A stretch of DNA of 6,557 nt from an uncultured Selenomonadales bacterium. Its GTDB lineage: Bacteria > Bacillota > Negativicutes > Selenomonadales > Selenomonadaceae. Below are positions 1-5,171 of this stretch, in pieces; position 1 is the first letter of the stretch, and every line of letters begins with the position of its first letter. Location: NCBI GenBank assembly GCA_946403735.1, contig CAMJAZ010000097.1, forward strand, positions 1-6,557. The letters are read 5' to 3'. Below the pieces are notes generated by a model, which was not told the DNA's origin, did no database searches, and saw only the letters and a program-made list of their open reading frames with translations. A program made the position numbers and the translations under genes.

Positions 1-65
1 AAAAGCAATACGCCAAGATAGCCGCAACCGTACATGACAATCGGCGTTTCTTTATTCAGTTTCAT
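1..65 (-). CDS. Start of a Rossmann-type nucleotide-binding protein (3' part outside window)
   Basis: Only the first 21 codons are visible; the gene runs off the left edge. The start ATG (65-63) overlaps the TGA of the upstream gene in an ATGA junction, which favours translational coupling. After a short polar lead the protein reads PIVMYGCGYLGVLL, a beta strand followed by a GxGxxG-type glycine loop typical of dinucleotide- or nucleotide-sugar-binding Rossmann folds. The same style of motif (FLIYGTGLFGK) opens the broken gene at 599-973, so this operon seems to carry two proteins of similar N-terminal design. Sugar epimerase-like proteins, PglD-like N-domains and the N-domain attached to some FkbM-type methyltransferases all begin this way. 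The specific function cannot be assigned from 21 residues. Confidence 0.6.
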   Translation of the reverse strand, partial: MKLNKETPIVMYGCGYLGVLL

Positions 66-583
66 ATTAAATATTCTCCGTCGTATTTGACATATTCATC
101 AATCAATCTATGAAATTCTTCAATCTGATCTGGCGCAATTCTTTCCTTAAGGTAACTGCGATGTCTTATTTGTTTGCTTTCATTGTGGGGATGCTTTAAA
201 AGTTCCATGTAACGAATCAGCAAATCATACTTTTCACTAGGAACGTAACAGTTGCAGCCGTTTATATTTTTTAATTCGCGGCTCTTCAAACAATCATCAA
301 AAAGCGTTTTACTGAAAGTAAAGTTTTCAGTATCCCTTTTTCGATAATAAAAGCTACTAATCAAATCAAACGCAGTATCGAATACTTCATTTCCTTCGCG
401 ATACAAAAAAACTAATGTTCCTTGATTGTACGGAGAAAAATTATCTTTAATTTTATATTCAAAGTCTGTAGTTTGTGCGACAATTTTTTTCAATTCTTCT
501 TTTGCTTCAGTAGTATTTCCGCAAAACATATCCACATCAAGAGCTACCGCGTAAAGGTTGGGGAATTCTTTTTGAATTTTCAC
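62..583 (-). CDS. Hypothetical protein, possibly nucleotidyltransferase-like
   Basis: This reads as 173 residues from a GTG at 583-581. I do not recognise a named family. Visible features are a DVDMF segment near residues 16-20, a second acidic segment FDTAFDL near 68-74, and a helical C-terminal half containing YVPSEKYDLLIRYMELL (about 113-129). Two spaced acidic motifs followed by a helix with a [VL]-[PS]-x-E-Y-x-L-L pattern recall minimal nucleotidyltransferase-fold proteins of surface-polysaccharide loci, but the usual GS motif before the first aspartates is missing, so this is a weak inference. There is no signal peptide or membrane segment, so it is probably cytoplasmic. The start is uncertain: no Shine-Dalgarno precedes the GTG, and the frame is open back to the TAG at 599-601 that ends the upstream broken gene. 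Its stop overlaps the next start (ATGA), so the three genes probably form one transcript with argH. Confidence 0.65.
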   Translation of the reverse strand: MKIQKEFPNLYAVALDVDMFCGNTTEAKEELKKIVAQTTDFEYKIKDNFSPYNQGTLVFLYREGNEVFDTAFDLISSFYYRKRDTENFTFSKTLFDDCLKSRELKNINGCNCYVPSEKYDLLIRYMELLKHPHNESKQIRHRSYLKERIAPDQIEEFHRLIDEYVKYDGEYLI

Positions 584-598
584 GAGGCAATATTCAAA

Positions 599-973
599 CT
601 AAAAACTTTCAACAATCTTTTTTATGTCAAATTTAGTTCTCAGCAAATTGGTTGTGACATCCACATACCCCCCCTTTCGTGGCGGTATACTTCATAAACT
701 TTAGGATTAGCAATAACAATTTTGTCTTTTGAAATGCCTTTTTCAAACAAATTGAAAAGCGTTTCAATATGAGCATTTGCTACATGAACTTCATCATAAT
801 CAACGTTTTTTAATTTCGTCGACATTGTAGACTGGCAAATTGTAAATTGAATCTTCCTTTTTATTTGAATCGACAAATCCAATCGCGCCGTCCATATTTT
901 CACAGTGCCATTTGCCAAAAAGCCCTGTACCGTAAATCAAAAATTTTTTAGCCGCTACTTTCAATTCAAACAT
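599..973 (-). pseudogene. Frameshifted short Rossmann-fold protein (two homopolymer indels)
   Basis: The start ATG (973-971) lies 12 bases after the argH stop, behind GGAAGGTG. The first frame gives FLIYGTGLFGK and then GAIGFVDSNKK, a glycine loop and second strand of a nucleotide-binding Rossmann fold, and runs to NLPVYNVDEIKKR before TGA (802-800). The fold continues without a gap in the next frame as VDYDEVHVANAHIETLF and GISKDKIVIANPKVYEVYRHERGG. It then returns to the first frame as YVDVTTNLLRTKFDIKK, ending at TAG (601-599). The two breaks coincide with an A6 run (plus-strand T 806-811) and a G7 run (plus-strand C 668-674). A5 and G8 would give one 124-residue ORF. The second-frame ORF at 640-918 is therefore a fragment, not a gene. 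The domain type occurs in sugar-modifying and FkbM-type proteins. It is either a real decayed or switchable gene or a pair of sequencing errors. Confidence 0.65.
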
Positions 974-985
974 CACCTTCCAACG

Positions 986-2365
986 TTATGAAATAAATTT
1001 TCTAGCGTGTTCAAGCTGCAATTTAACTTGCTCTGTCGACGTGCCGCCTAAAGAATTTCGCGCATTGACGCAAGTTTCAGGTTTAATCGCGTCGTAAATA
1101 TCTGCGTCAAATTTATCTGAAAAAGTTTTGTACTCGTCAAGCGGCAAATCTTTCAAATAAATTCCGCGCTCAATGCAATGGTGTACCAATTTTCCAGAAA
1201 CTTCGTGAGCTTGTCTGAATGGCAAATTTTTCTTGACAAGGTAGTCTGCAACGTCCGTAGCATTGCTGAAATCTTCCTCAACTGCGCGGCGCATATTTTC
1301 AGCTTTAACCTTCATTCCCGCGATAATCTGCGCGAATACCGCCAGTGAAAATTTAACTGTGTCGATAGCGTCAAAAAGTCCCTCTTTATCTTCCTGTAAA
1401 TCTTTGTTGTAGGCAAGCGGCAAGGCTTTAACCGTCGTCAACATTGCCATTAAATGACCGATAACACGTCCAGCCTTCCCGCGTACAAGTTCGGGTACGT
1501 CGGGATTTTTTTTCTGCGGCATCATCGACGAACCTGTACAATGCGCGTCATCAAGTTCAACAAAATTAAATTCGCGACTACACCACAAAATTATTTCTTC
1601 ACTCAATCGCGAAAGATGAATCATTAAAATTGACGCCGCCGACAAAAATTCTAAAATATAATCTCTGTCACTGACCGCGTCCAAGCTGTTTAAATAAACT
1701 TCCTTGAAGTTCAACTCGTCTTTAACAAAATTTCTGTCAATCGGAAAAGTTGTACCAGCCAATGCGCCAGCGCCAAGCGGCATTATGTTAGCCCGTTCGT
1801 AAACGCCGCTGAATCTATCATAATCGCGCTTAAGCATCCAAAAATACGCCATTAAGTGGTGAGAAAATAAAATTGGCTGGGCGCGTTGCAAATGCGTATA
1901 ACCAGGCATTATGACGCTTAAATTTTTTTCTGTCGCGTCGACAAGATTTTTCTGCAGTTCACGAATCAGCCGTTGAATTTCTTCGACTTGCCGCCGAACG
2001 TGCAAATGCATATCCAGCGCCACTTGATCGTTACGACTCCGCGCAGTGTGCAAGCGTCCGCCAGCGTCGCCTATTGAATCAGTCAACGCCTTTTCAATGT
2101 TCATGTGAATATCTTCAAGTTCAACGCTGAAATTAAAGTTGCCGCCGTCAATTTGCGCTAAAATATTTTTCAAGCCTTCAATAATTTTCTGCGCGTCATC
2201 AGCTGAAATGATTTTGCAAGCCGCTAACATTTTCGCGTGAGCGATTGAACCTTCAATATCTTCACGGTAAAGCCTTTTGTCAAAATTTATCGACGCTTGA
2301 AAATCGTTAATCATTTCGTCTGTAGACTTTTCAAAACGTCCGCCCCAAAGTTTTTTGTTATTCAT
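986..2365 (-). CDS. argH: Argininosuccinate lyase
   Basis: ArgH catalyses the last step of arginine synthesis, cleaving argininosuccinate to arginine and fumarate as a cytoplasmic homotetramer of the fumarase/aspartase superfamily. The 459-residue length is normal for the family. It opens with the typical KLWGGRF (residues 5-11). HTARSRNDQVALD (106-118) is the substrate-binding region, GYTHLQRAQP (155-164) carries the catalytic histidine (H158), and GSSMMPQKKNPD (278-289) is the superfamily signature holding the catalytic serine (S280 by analogy). The ATG at 2365 is preceded by AGGTTGGT (plus 2371-2378) five bases upstream, an imperfect Shine-Dalgarno. It lies 86 bases downstream of argG on the same strand and probably shares its promoter, with a small hairpin between them. 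All key motifs are intact. Twelve bases after its stop an accessory gene begins, so argH is likely not the last gene of the transcript. Confidence 0.97.
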   Translation of the reverse strand: MNNKKLWGGRFEKSTDEMINDFQASINFDKRLYREDIEGSIAHAKMLAACKIISADDAQKIIEGLKNILAQIDGGNFNFSVELEDIHMNIEKALTDSIGDAGGRLHTARSRNDQVALDMHLHVRRQVEEIQRLIRELQKNLVDATEKNLSVIMPGYTHLQRAQPILFSHHLMAYFWMLKRDYDRFSGVYERANIMPLGAGALAGTTFPIDRNFVKDELNFKEVYLNSLDAVSDRDYILEFLSAASILMIHLSRLSEEIILWCSREFNFVELDDAHCTGSSMMPQKKNPDVPELVRGKAGRVIGHLMAMLTTVKALPLAYNKDLQEDKEGLFDAIDTVKFSLAVFAQIIAGMKVKAENMRRAVEEDFSNATDVADYLVKKNLPFRQAHEVSGKLVHHCIERGIYLKDLPLDEYKTFSDKFDADIYDAIKPETCVNARNSLGGTSTEQVKLQLEHARKFIS

Positions 2366-2382
2366 AATGTACCAACCTATAA

Positions 2383-2421
2383 ATAAAAGGGGCGCCCAAG
2401 AACGCTTAATTCTTTTGCGCC
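2383..2421 (-). terminator. Imperfect hairpin with T-rich tail between argG and argH
   Basis: Arms GGCGC (2391-2395) and GCGCC (2417-2421) pair around a 2+2 mismatch, then AAGAA (2398-2402) pairs with TTCTT (2410-2414) over a 7-base loop. In the minus-strand direction the hairpin is followed by CCTTTTATTT. This could act as a weak terminator or attenuator that lowers argH relative to argG, or as an mRNA processing or stability element. The internal mismatch and short T run make it weaker than the terminator after khpA. Confidence 0.4.
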
Positions 2422-2451
2422 AAAAGAAGTTTATTAATAAAAATAAAAAAA

Positions 2452-3660
2452 TTAATCTTTTTTGTTCACCAATGCACGAACTTTAAGCGGCAGTCCAAAA
2501 AGATTTATAAAGCCCGTCGCGTCAGCTTGGTTGTAAACATCATCATGTTCAAACGTCACAAATTCTTTGCTGTAAAGTGAATGCGGCGAAGTTGCACCAG
2601 CTGAAATGATATTACCCTTGTAAAGCTTAAGCGTAACAGTACCGCTAACCGTCTTTTGCGTCTCATCAACAAATGCTGCCAACGCCTCACGAAGTGGACA
2701 GAACCACATTCCGTCGTAAACAAGCTCGCCGTACTTAACCGCTACATGCTGTTTGAAATGGAAAGTTGCACGATCTAAGCAAAGATATTCCAATTCACGG
2801 TGCGCGTAGTACAAAATTGAGCCAGCAGGATTTTCATAGACGCCACGACTTTTCATACCGACAAGGCGATTTTCGCAAATGTCAACAATGCCAATTCCGT
2901 TACGTGCGCCAATTTCGTTTAATTCAGTGACAAGTTCGACGGAATTTTTCTTTACGCCGTTAATTGCAACGGGAACGCCTTTTTCAAAGTCAACCGAAAT
3001 AATTTCTGGTTTATCTGGCGCATCTTCAGGCGCTTTTGAAATTAAAAACATTGAATTATTTGGCGCATTGGCAGGGTCTTCAAGGTCAGAGCCTTCATGC
3101 GATAAATGCCAAATATTTCTGTCCATGCTGTACTTTTTATTTTCAGCGGCTATAGGAATGTTATGAGCCTTCGCGTACTCAATTTCTGATTCGCGTGAAT
3201 CAAGTTCCCATTCGCGCCAAGGAGCAATAATTTTAAGTTCAGGTGCAAGCGCTTTAACCGTCAATTCAAAACGTACTTGATCGTTGCCTTTACCAGTCGC
3301 GCCATGTGCAACAGCTTCAGCGCCTTCAGCCTTCGCAATTTCGACAAGTTTTTTAGCAATAATCGGACGTGCAAAGGAAGTTCCCAACAAATATTTTTCT
3401 TCGTAGACGGCATTAGCTTTAAGCGTCGGGAAAATATAATTTTCGATAAAATCTTGCGTTAAATCTTCAATGAAAACTTTCGACGCGCCAGATTTTAAAG
3501 CTTTTTCGCGAACAACGTTAAGTTCGTCGCCCTGCCCAACGTCAGCGCATACTGCGATAACTTCACAACCATAATTTTCTTTCAGCCAAGGGATGATAAC
3601 CGACGTATCGAGACCGCCTGAATATGCCAAGACAACTTTTGAAATTTTTTCTTTAGCCAT
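2452..3660 (-). CDS. argG: Argininosuccinate synthase
   Basis: ArgG joins citrulline and aspartate using ATP to make argininosuccinate, the penultimate step of arginine synthesis, in the cytoplasm. The protein has 402 residues, the usual bacterial length. Near the N-terminus AYSGGLDTS (12-20) is the ATP-pyrophosphatase PP-motif. YLLGTSFARP (90-99), HGATGKGNDQVRFE (119-132) and YSMDRNIWHLSHEGSDLEDP (177-196) are the conserved nucleotide and substrate-binding segments. I chose the ATG at 3660 because GGAGGA (plus 3671-3676) sits ten bases upstream; the longer frame from a TTG at 3678 would start inside that ribosome binding site. A dedicated promoter lies at 3704-3732, and argH follows 86 bases downstream. 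No clear ArgR-type operator is visible. There is no sign of damage. Confidence 0.98.
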   Translation of the reverse strand: MAKEKISKVVLAYSGGLDTSVIIPWLKENYGCEVIAVCADVGQGDELNVVREKALKSGASKVFIEDLTQDFIENYIFPTLKANAVYEEKYLLGTSFARPIIAKKLVEIAKAEGAEAVAHGATGKGNDQVRFELTVKALAPELKIIAPWREWELDSRESEIEYAKAHNIPIAAENKKYSMDRNIWHLSHEGSDLEDPANAPNNSMFLISKAPEDAPDKPEIISVDFEKGVPVAINGVKKNSVELVTELNEIGARNGIGIVDICENRLVGMKSRGVYENPAGSILYYAHRELEYLCLDRATFHFKQHVAVKYGELVYDGMWFCPLREALAAFVDETQKTVSGTVTLKLYKGNIISAGATSPHSLYSKEFVTFEHDDVYNQADATGFINLFGLPLKVRALVNKKD

Positions 3661-3670
3661 TACAAAATTT

Positions 3671-3676
3671 TCCTCC
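3671..3676 (-). promoter_or_regulatory. Ribosome binding site of argG
   Basis: GGAGGA on the minus strand lies ten bases upstream of the ATG at 3660. It decides the start, because the in-frame TTG at 3678 overlaps this site. Confidence 0.8.
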
Positions 3677-3691
3677 AAAAATAAAAAATTT

Positions 3692-3733
3692 TTTGACGCG
3701 GCAAGTTTAGCAGAAAAATATTACTGCGTCAAA
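3692..3733 (-). repeat. Spaced inverted repeat enclosing the argG promoter core
   Basis: Eight-base arms TTTGACGC and GCGTCAAA (plus 3692-3699 and 3726-3733) are perfect inverted copies 26 bases apart. The upstream arm contains most of the -35 hexamer and the downstream arm covers the expected transcription start. An inner GCAG/CTGC pair exists as well. It may be an operator, or, read as RNA from the SDR transcript, a long-loop hairpin followed by a T-rich stretch that could help terminate it. Which one cannot be decided from sequence. Confidence 0.4.
3704..3732 (-). promoter_or_regulatory. Sigma-70-type promoter for argGH
   Basis: The minus strand shows TTGACG (3732-3727) as -35, exactly 17 bases of AT-rich spacer, and TAAACT (3709-3704) as -10. 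Transcription would start near 3697, leaving a leader of about 37 bases before the argG ATG. That is too short for a riboswitch or T-box. The match is good (5/6 and 4/6 positions) and the place is right, so this is probably the main argGH promoter. Confidence 0.7.
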
Positions 3734-3778
3734 TTAGGTTTTAGCTTTTAGCAATTCTACATTCTACATTCTTAATTA
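3730..3778 (-). repeat. Seven consecutive degenerate heptamers between the SDR gene and argG
   Basis: Reading the minus strand from the SDR stop codon, the sequence divides into seven units of exactly seven bases: TAATTAA, GAATGTA, GAATGTA, GAATTGC, TAAAAGC, TAAAACC, TAATTTG. All fit KAAWNNN. The first unit contains the SDR stop TAA and the last runs into the argG -35. The same period and consensus reappear at 4496-4530, and the GCTAAAAGCTAAAA part is repeated at 4855-4868. Confidence 0.6.
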
Positions 3779-4507
3779 ACAAAAAAGTCCGCCGTTGACG
3801 TTGAGAATTTCGCCAGTTATGAATGATGCCGAATCAGACGCCAAAAAATAAATCGCCGCCGCTACTTCCTCCGCCGTACCGATTCTGCCAAGTGGATAAT
3901 TTTTCGCCAAGTCGTCAACTGTTTCACCAGACAATTCAAGCTGTCTTTGAGTTAGCGGCGTCCAAATATCGGCTGGCGCAACGCAATTCACACGAACTGG
4001 AAAGCTGGCAAGTTCCAACGCTAAAGACTTTGTAAAAGCTACGACAGCGCCTTTGCTTGCCGCGTACAATGCACAAAAATAATTTCCGTGTACTCCAGCG
4101 TCACTGGCAACGTTTACAATAGCGCCGTGACTTTTAATAAGTTCATCAACCGCCGCCTTGCACATAAAAAAAGTTCCTTTGACGTTTGTTGCAAAAACTT
4201 CGTCAAAATTTTTTTCTGTAACAAAACTAATCGCGCCGTCAACGTAAATTCCCGCGCAGTTAATCAGTACGTCGACGCCGCCAAAAAATTTTACAGTCTC
4301 AAGTACAACGCGTTTGCAACTTTCAACGTCGCCAACGTCCGCCGAAATAAATTTGACATGCTCGGTTTGAAAGTTCACGTCACGAAATTTTTTTTCACTT
4401 CGACCGACAAGCACGCAATTATAATTTTCGGCTAAAAATTTTTTCGCCGTCGCAAGTCCAATTCCTGAAGTGCCGCCAGTAATTATTGCAGTTTTTTCAT
4501 TACGCAT
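3776..4507 (-). CDS. Short-chain dehydrogenase/reductase (FabG-like SDR)
   Basis: A classical SDR of 243 residues, an NAD(P)-dependent cytoplasmic oxidoreductase. TGGTSGIG (10-17) is the cofactor loop and R36 after the second strand suggests NADP preference. D58 sits in the SADVGD segment that contacts adenine, NCAG (83-86) is the structural motif, and N108, S135, Y148 and K152 form the catalytic tetrad with an intact YxxxK. The usual PG after the sixth strand is PA here (VAPADIWTPL, 177-185), a small departure. The substrate cannot be told; it resembles 3-oxoacyl-ACP reductases and sugar-alcohol dehydrogenases, and no fatty-acid genes are nearby. The ATG at 4507 is the only in-frame start after an upstream stop. 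It lies inside a heptamer repeat with two out-of-frame ATGs, and the nearest Shine-Dalgarno (AGGAA) is too far upstream for it. It follows the khpA terminator by about 20 bases, and I see no clear promoter of its own. Confidence 0.9.
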   Translation of the reverse strand: MRNEKTAIITGGTSGIGLATAKKFLAENYNCVLVGRSEKKFRDVNFQTEHVKFISADVGDVESCKRVVLETVKFFGGVDVLINCAGIYVDGAISFVTEKNFDEVFATNVKGTFFMCKAAVDELIKSHGAIVNVASDAGVHGNYFCALYAASKGAVVAFTKSLALELASFPVRVNCVAPADIWTPLTQRQLELSGETVDDLAKNYPLGRIGTAEEVAAAIYFLASDSASFITGEILNVNGGLFC

Positions 4508-4530
4508 TACGCATTCTTAATTCCTAATTA
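4496..4530 (-). repeat. Five consecutive heptamers covering the SDR start codon
   Basis: On the minus strand the sequence reads TAATTAG, GAATTAA, GAATGCG, TAATGCG, TAATGAA, all fitting KAATNNN. Three units contain ATG. Because seven is not a multiple of three, the three ATGs fall in three different frames, and only the middle one (4507) opens the SDR gene. The array begins directly at the T-run of the khpA terminator. Confidence 0.6.
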
Positions 4531-4560
4531 AAAAAGCGGCAAGTTTTAAAACTTACCGCC
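4530..4560 (-). terminator. Rho-independent terminator after khpA
   Basis: On the minus strand GCGGTAAGTTTT pairs with AAAACTTGCCGC (a 12-base stem apart from one G-U wobble; the loop forms from the innermost A-T pairs), followed by six T. It starts about ten bases after the khpA stop and should end the ffh-rpsP-khpA transcript. It is the strongest terminator in the window. Confidence 0.85.
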
Positions 4561-4570
4561 CAACTCAAAA

Positions 4571-4798
4571 TTATTGAATGTCGACCGTGACTTTTTTGTT
4601 TTCGCGTGTCGCCGCTGATTTGATAATGGTACGAATTGCTTTAGCGATTCTGCCTTGCTTGCCAATGACTCTGCCCATATCTTCCTGCGCTACATGCAAC
4701 TTCAAAACTGTCTTGTCGTCCTCCTCAACGGTTTCAACTTCGACCGCGTCGGGATTTTCTACAAGTGCCTTTGCAAGCACTTTTACTAATTCTTGCAT
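4571..4798 (-). CDS. khpA: KhpA, small KH-domain RNA-binding protein
   Basis: A 75-residue protein made of a single KH domain, the usual size for KhpA (YlqC). In Bacillota KhpA partners with KhpB/EloR (Jag) to bind RNA and influence cell elongation and division. The RNA-binding loop is visible as MGRVIGKQGRIAKAIR (41-56), with GKQG (46-49) as the GxxG core. The acidic, beta-rich N-terminal half (VEVETVEEDDKTVLKL) and the C-terminal strand (KKVTVDIQ) complete the fold. The ATG at 4798 follows AGAGGT with eight bases between. It lies 58 bases after rpsP, the position it normally holds between rpsP and rimM. Here a terminator follows instead of rimM. The protein is soluble and cytoplasmic. Confidence 0.93.
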   Translation of the reverse strand: MQELVKVLAKALVENPDAVEVETVEEDDKTVLKLHVAQEDMGRVIGKQGRIAKAIRTIIKSAATRENKKVTVDIQ

Positions 4799-4854
4799 AA
4801 AATGTTACCTCTTAAAACTTAGCGAAAACTTTAGCTGATTCAAGCCCAAAAACT

Positions 4855-4868
4855 TTTTAGCTTTTAGC
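4855..4868 (-). repeat. GCTAAAA heptamer pair across the rpsP stop codon
   Basis: The minus strand has GCTAAAAGCTAAAA, two exact heptamers, encoding the last residues AKS and the TAA stop of rpsP. The identical 14-mer occurs at 3739-3752 just downstream of the SDR gene, so the same unit sits at two gene ends. Confidence 0.5.
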
Positions 4869-5129
4869 TTTACGCTCCTCGTGAATTTTCTTCATAATAC
4901 CTTTCTTACTCAAAAGCGAGCGGACGGTATCGGTAGGTTGAGCGCCATTTTTAATCCACGCCATAACTTTTTCTTCATCGACGTTGACAATAGCTGGATT
5001 TTTAGTCGGGTCATAATTGCCAATAATTTCAATAAAGCGTCCGTCACGTGGCGAACGGCTATCCGCTACGACAATTCGATAAAACGGTTGCCTTTTCGCG
5101 CCCATCCTATTAAGTCTAATTTTTACCAT
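4857..5129 (-). CDS. rpsP: 30S ribosomal protein bS16
   Basis: A 90-residue protein that binds 16S rRNA and helps assemble the body of the small subunit. From the chosen start it begins MVKIRLNRMGAKRQPFYRIV, followed by ADSRSPRDGRFIEIIGNYDP, the defining N-terminal block of the family. GAQPTDTVRSLLSKKGI follows near 63-79, with a short basic tail. I start it at the ATG at 5129 because bS16 proteins begin MVKIRL. An in-frame GTG at 5141 would add four residues, duplicating MVKI, and lies inside the AAGGTGGTG ribosome binding site (plus 5136-5144). It lies 42 bases after ffh without a terminator, so the two are co-transcribed, as is usual in Bacillota. The stop codon is embedded in a heptamer repeat. 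Confidence 0.97.
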   Translation of the reverse strand: MVKIRLNRMGAKRQPFYRIVVADSRSPRDGRFIEIIGNYDPTKNPAIVNVDEEKVMAWIKNGAQPTDTVRSLLSKKGIMKKIHEERKAKS

Positions 5130-5135
5130 AATTTT

Positions 5136-5144
5136 CACCACCTT
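5136..5144 (-). promoter_or_regulatory. Ribosome binding site of rpsP
   Basis: AAGGTGGTG on the minus strand matches the consensus AAGGAGGTG with one change and ends six bases before the ATG at 5129. It overlaps the alternative GTG start at 5141 and argues against it. Confidence 0.75.
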
Positions 5145-5171
5145 CCGCAGAATTTGGGGTTAGTTACAAAT

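Noticed and set aside
422..697. Plus-strand open frames here and opposite argG, the SDR gene, khpA, rpsP and ffh
   Set aside because: They run antisense to convincing genes, have no family-like motifs and no good ribosome binding sites.
640..918. Open frame of 92 codons as an independent gene
   Set aside because: Its first 30 or so residues look non-native and overlap the better first-frame coding sequence. Its useful part is the middle of the frameshifted gene at 599-973, and its end (MWMSQPIC) lies past the G7 frame break.
3661..3678. Upstream TTG start for argG adding six residues
   Set aside because: The TTG overlaps the GGAGGA ribosome binding site, and the added residues are not family-like.
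3661..3775. ArgR box or riboswitch upstream of argG
   Set aside because: No 18-base AT-rich palindrome of ArgR type is evident, and the predicted leader of about 37 bases is too short for a riboswitch or T-box.
3730..3778. CRISPR array
   Set aside because: Units are 7 bases long and contiguous without spacers.
4799..4856. Promoter before khpA (TTGAAT with a TAAGTT-like -10)
   Set aside because: The -10 matches only half of the consensus, and the gene sits in a normal operon position behind rpsP.
5130..5141. GTG start for rpsP adding four residues
   Set aside because: It lies inside the Shine-Dalgarno sequence; bS16 proteins start MVKIRL, matching the ATG at 5129.
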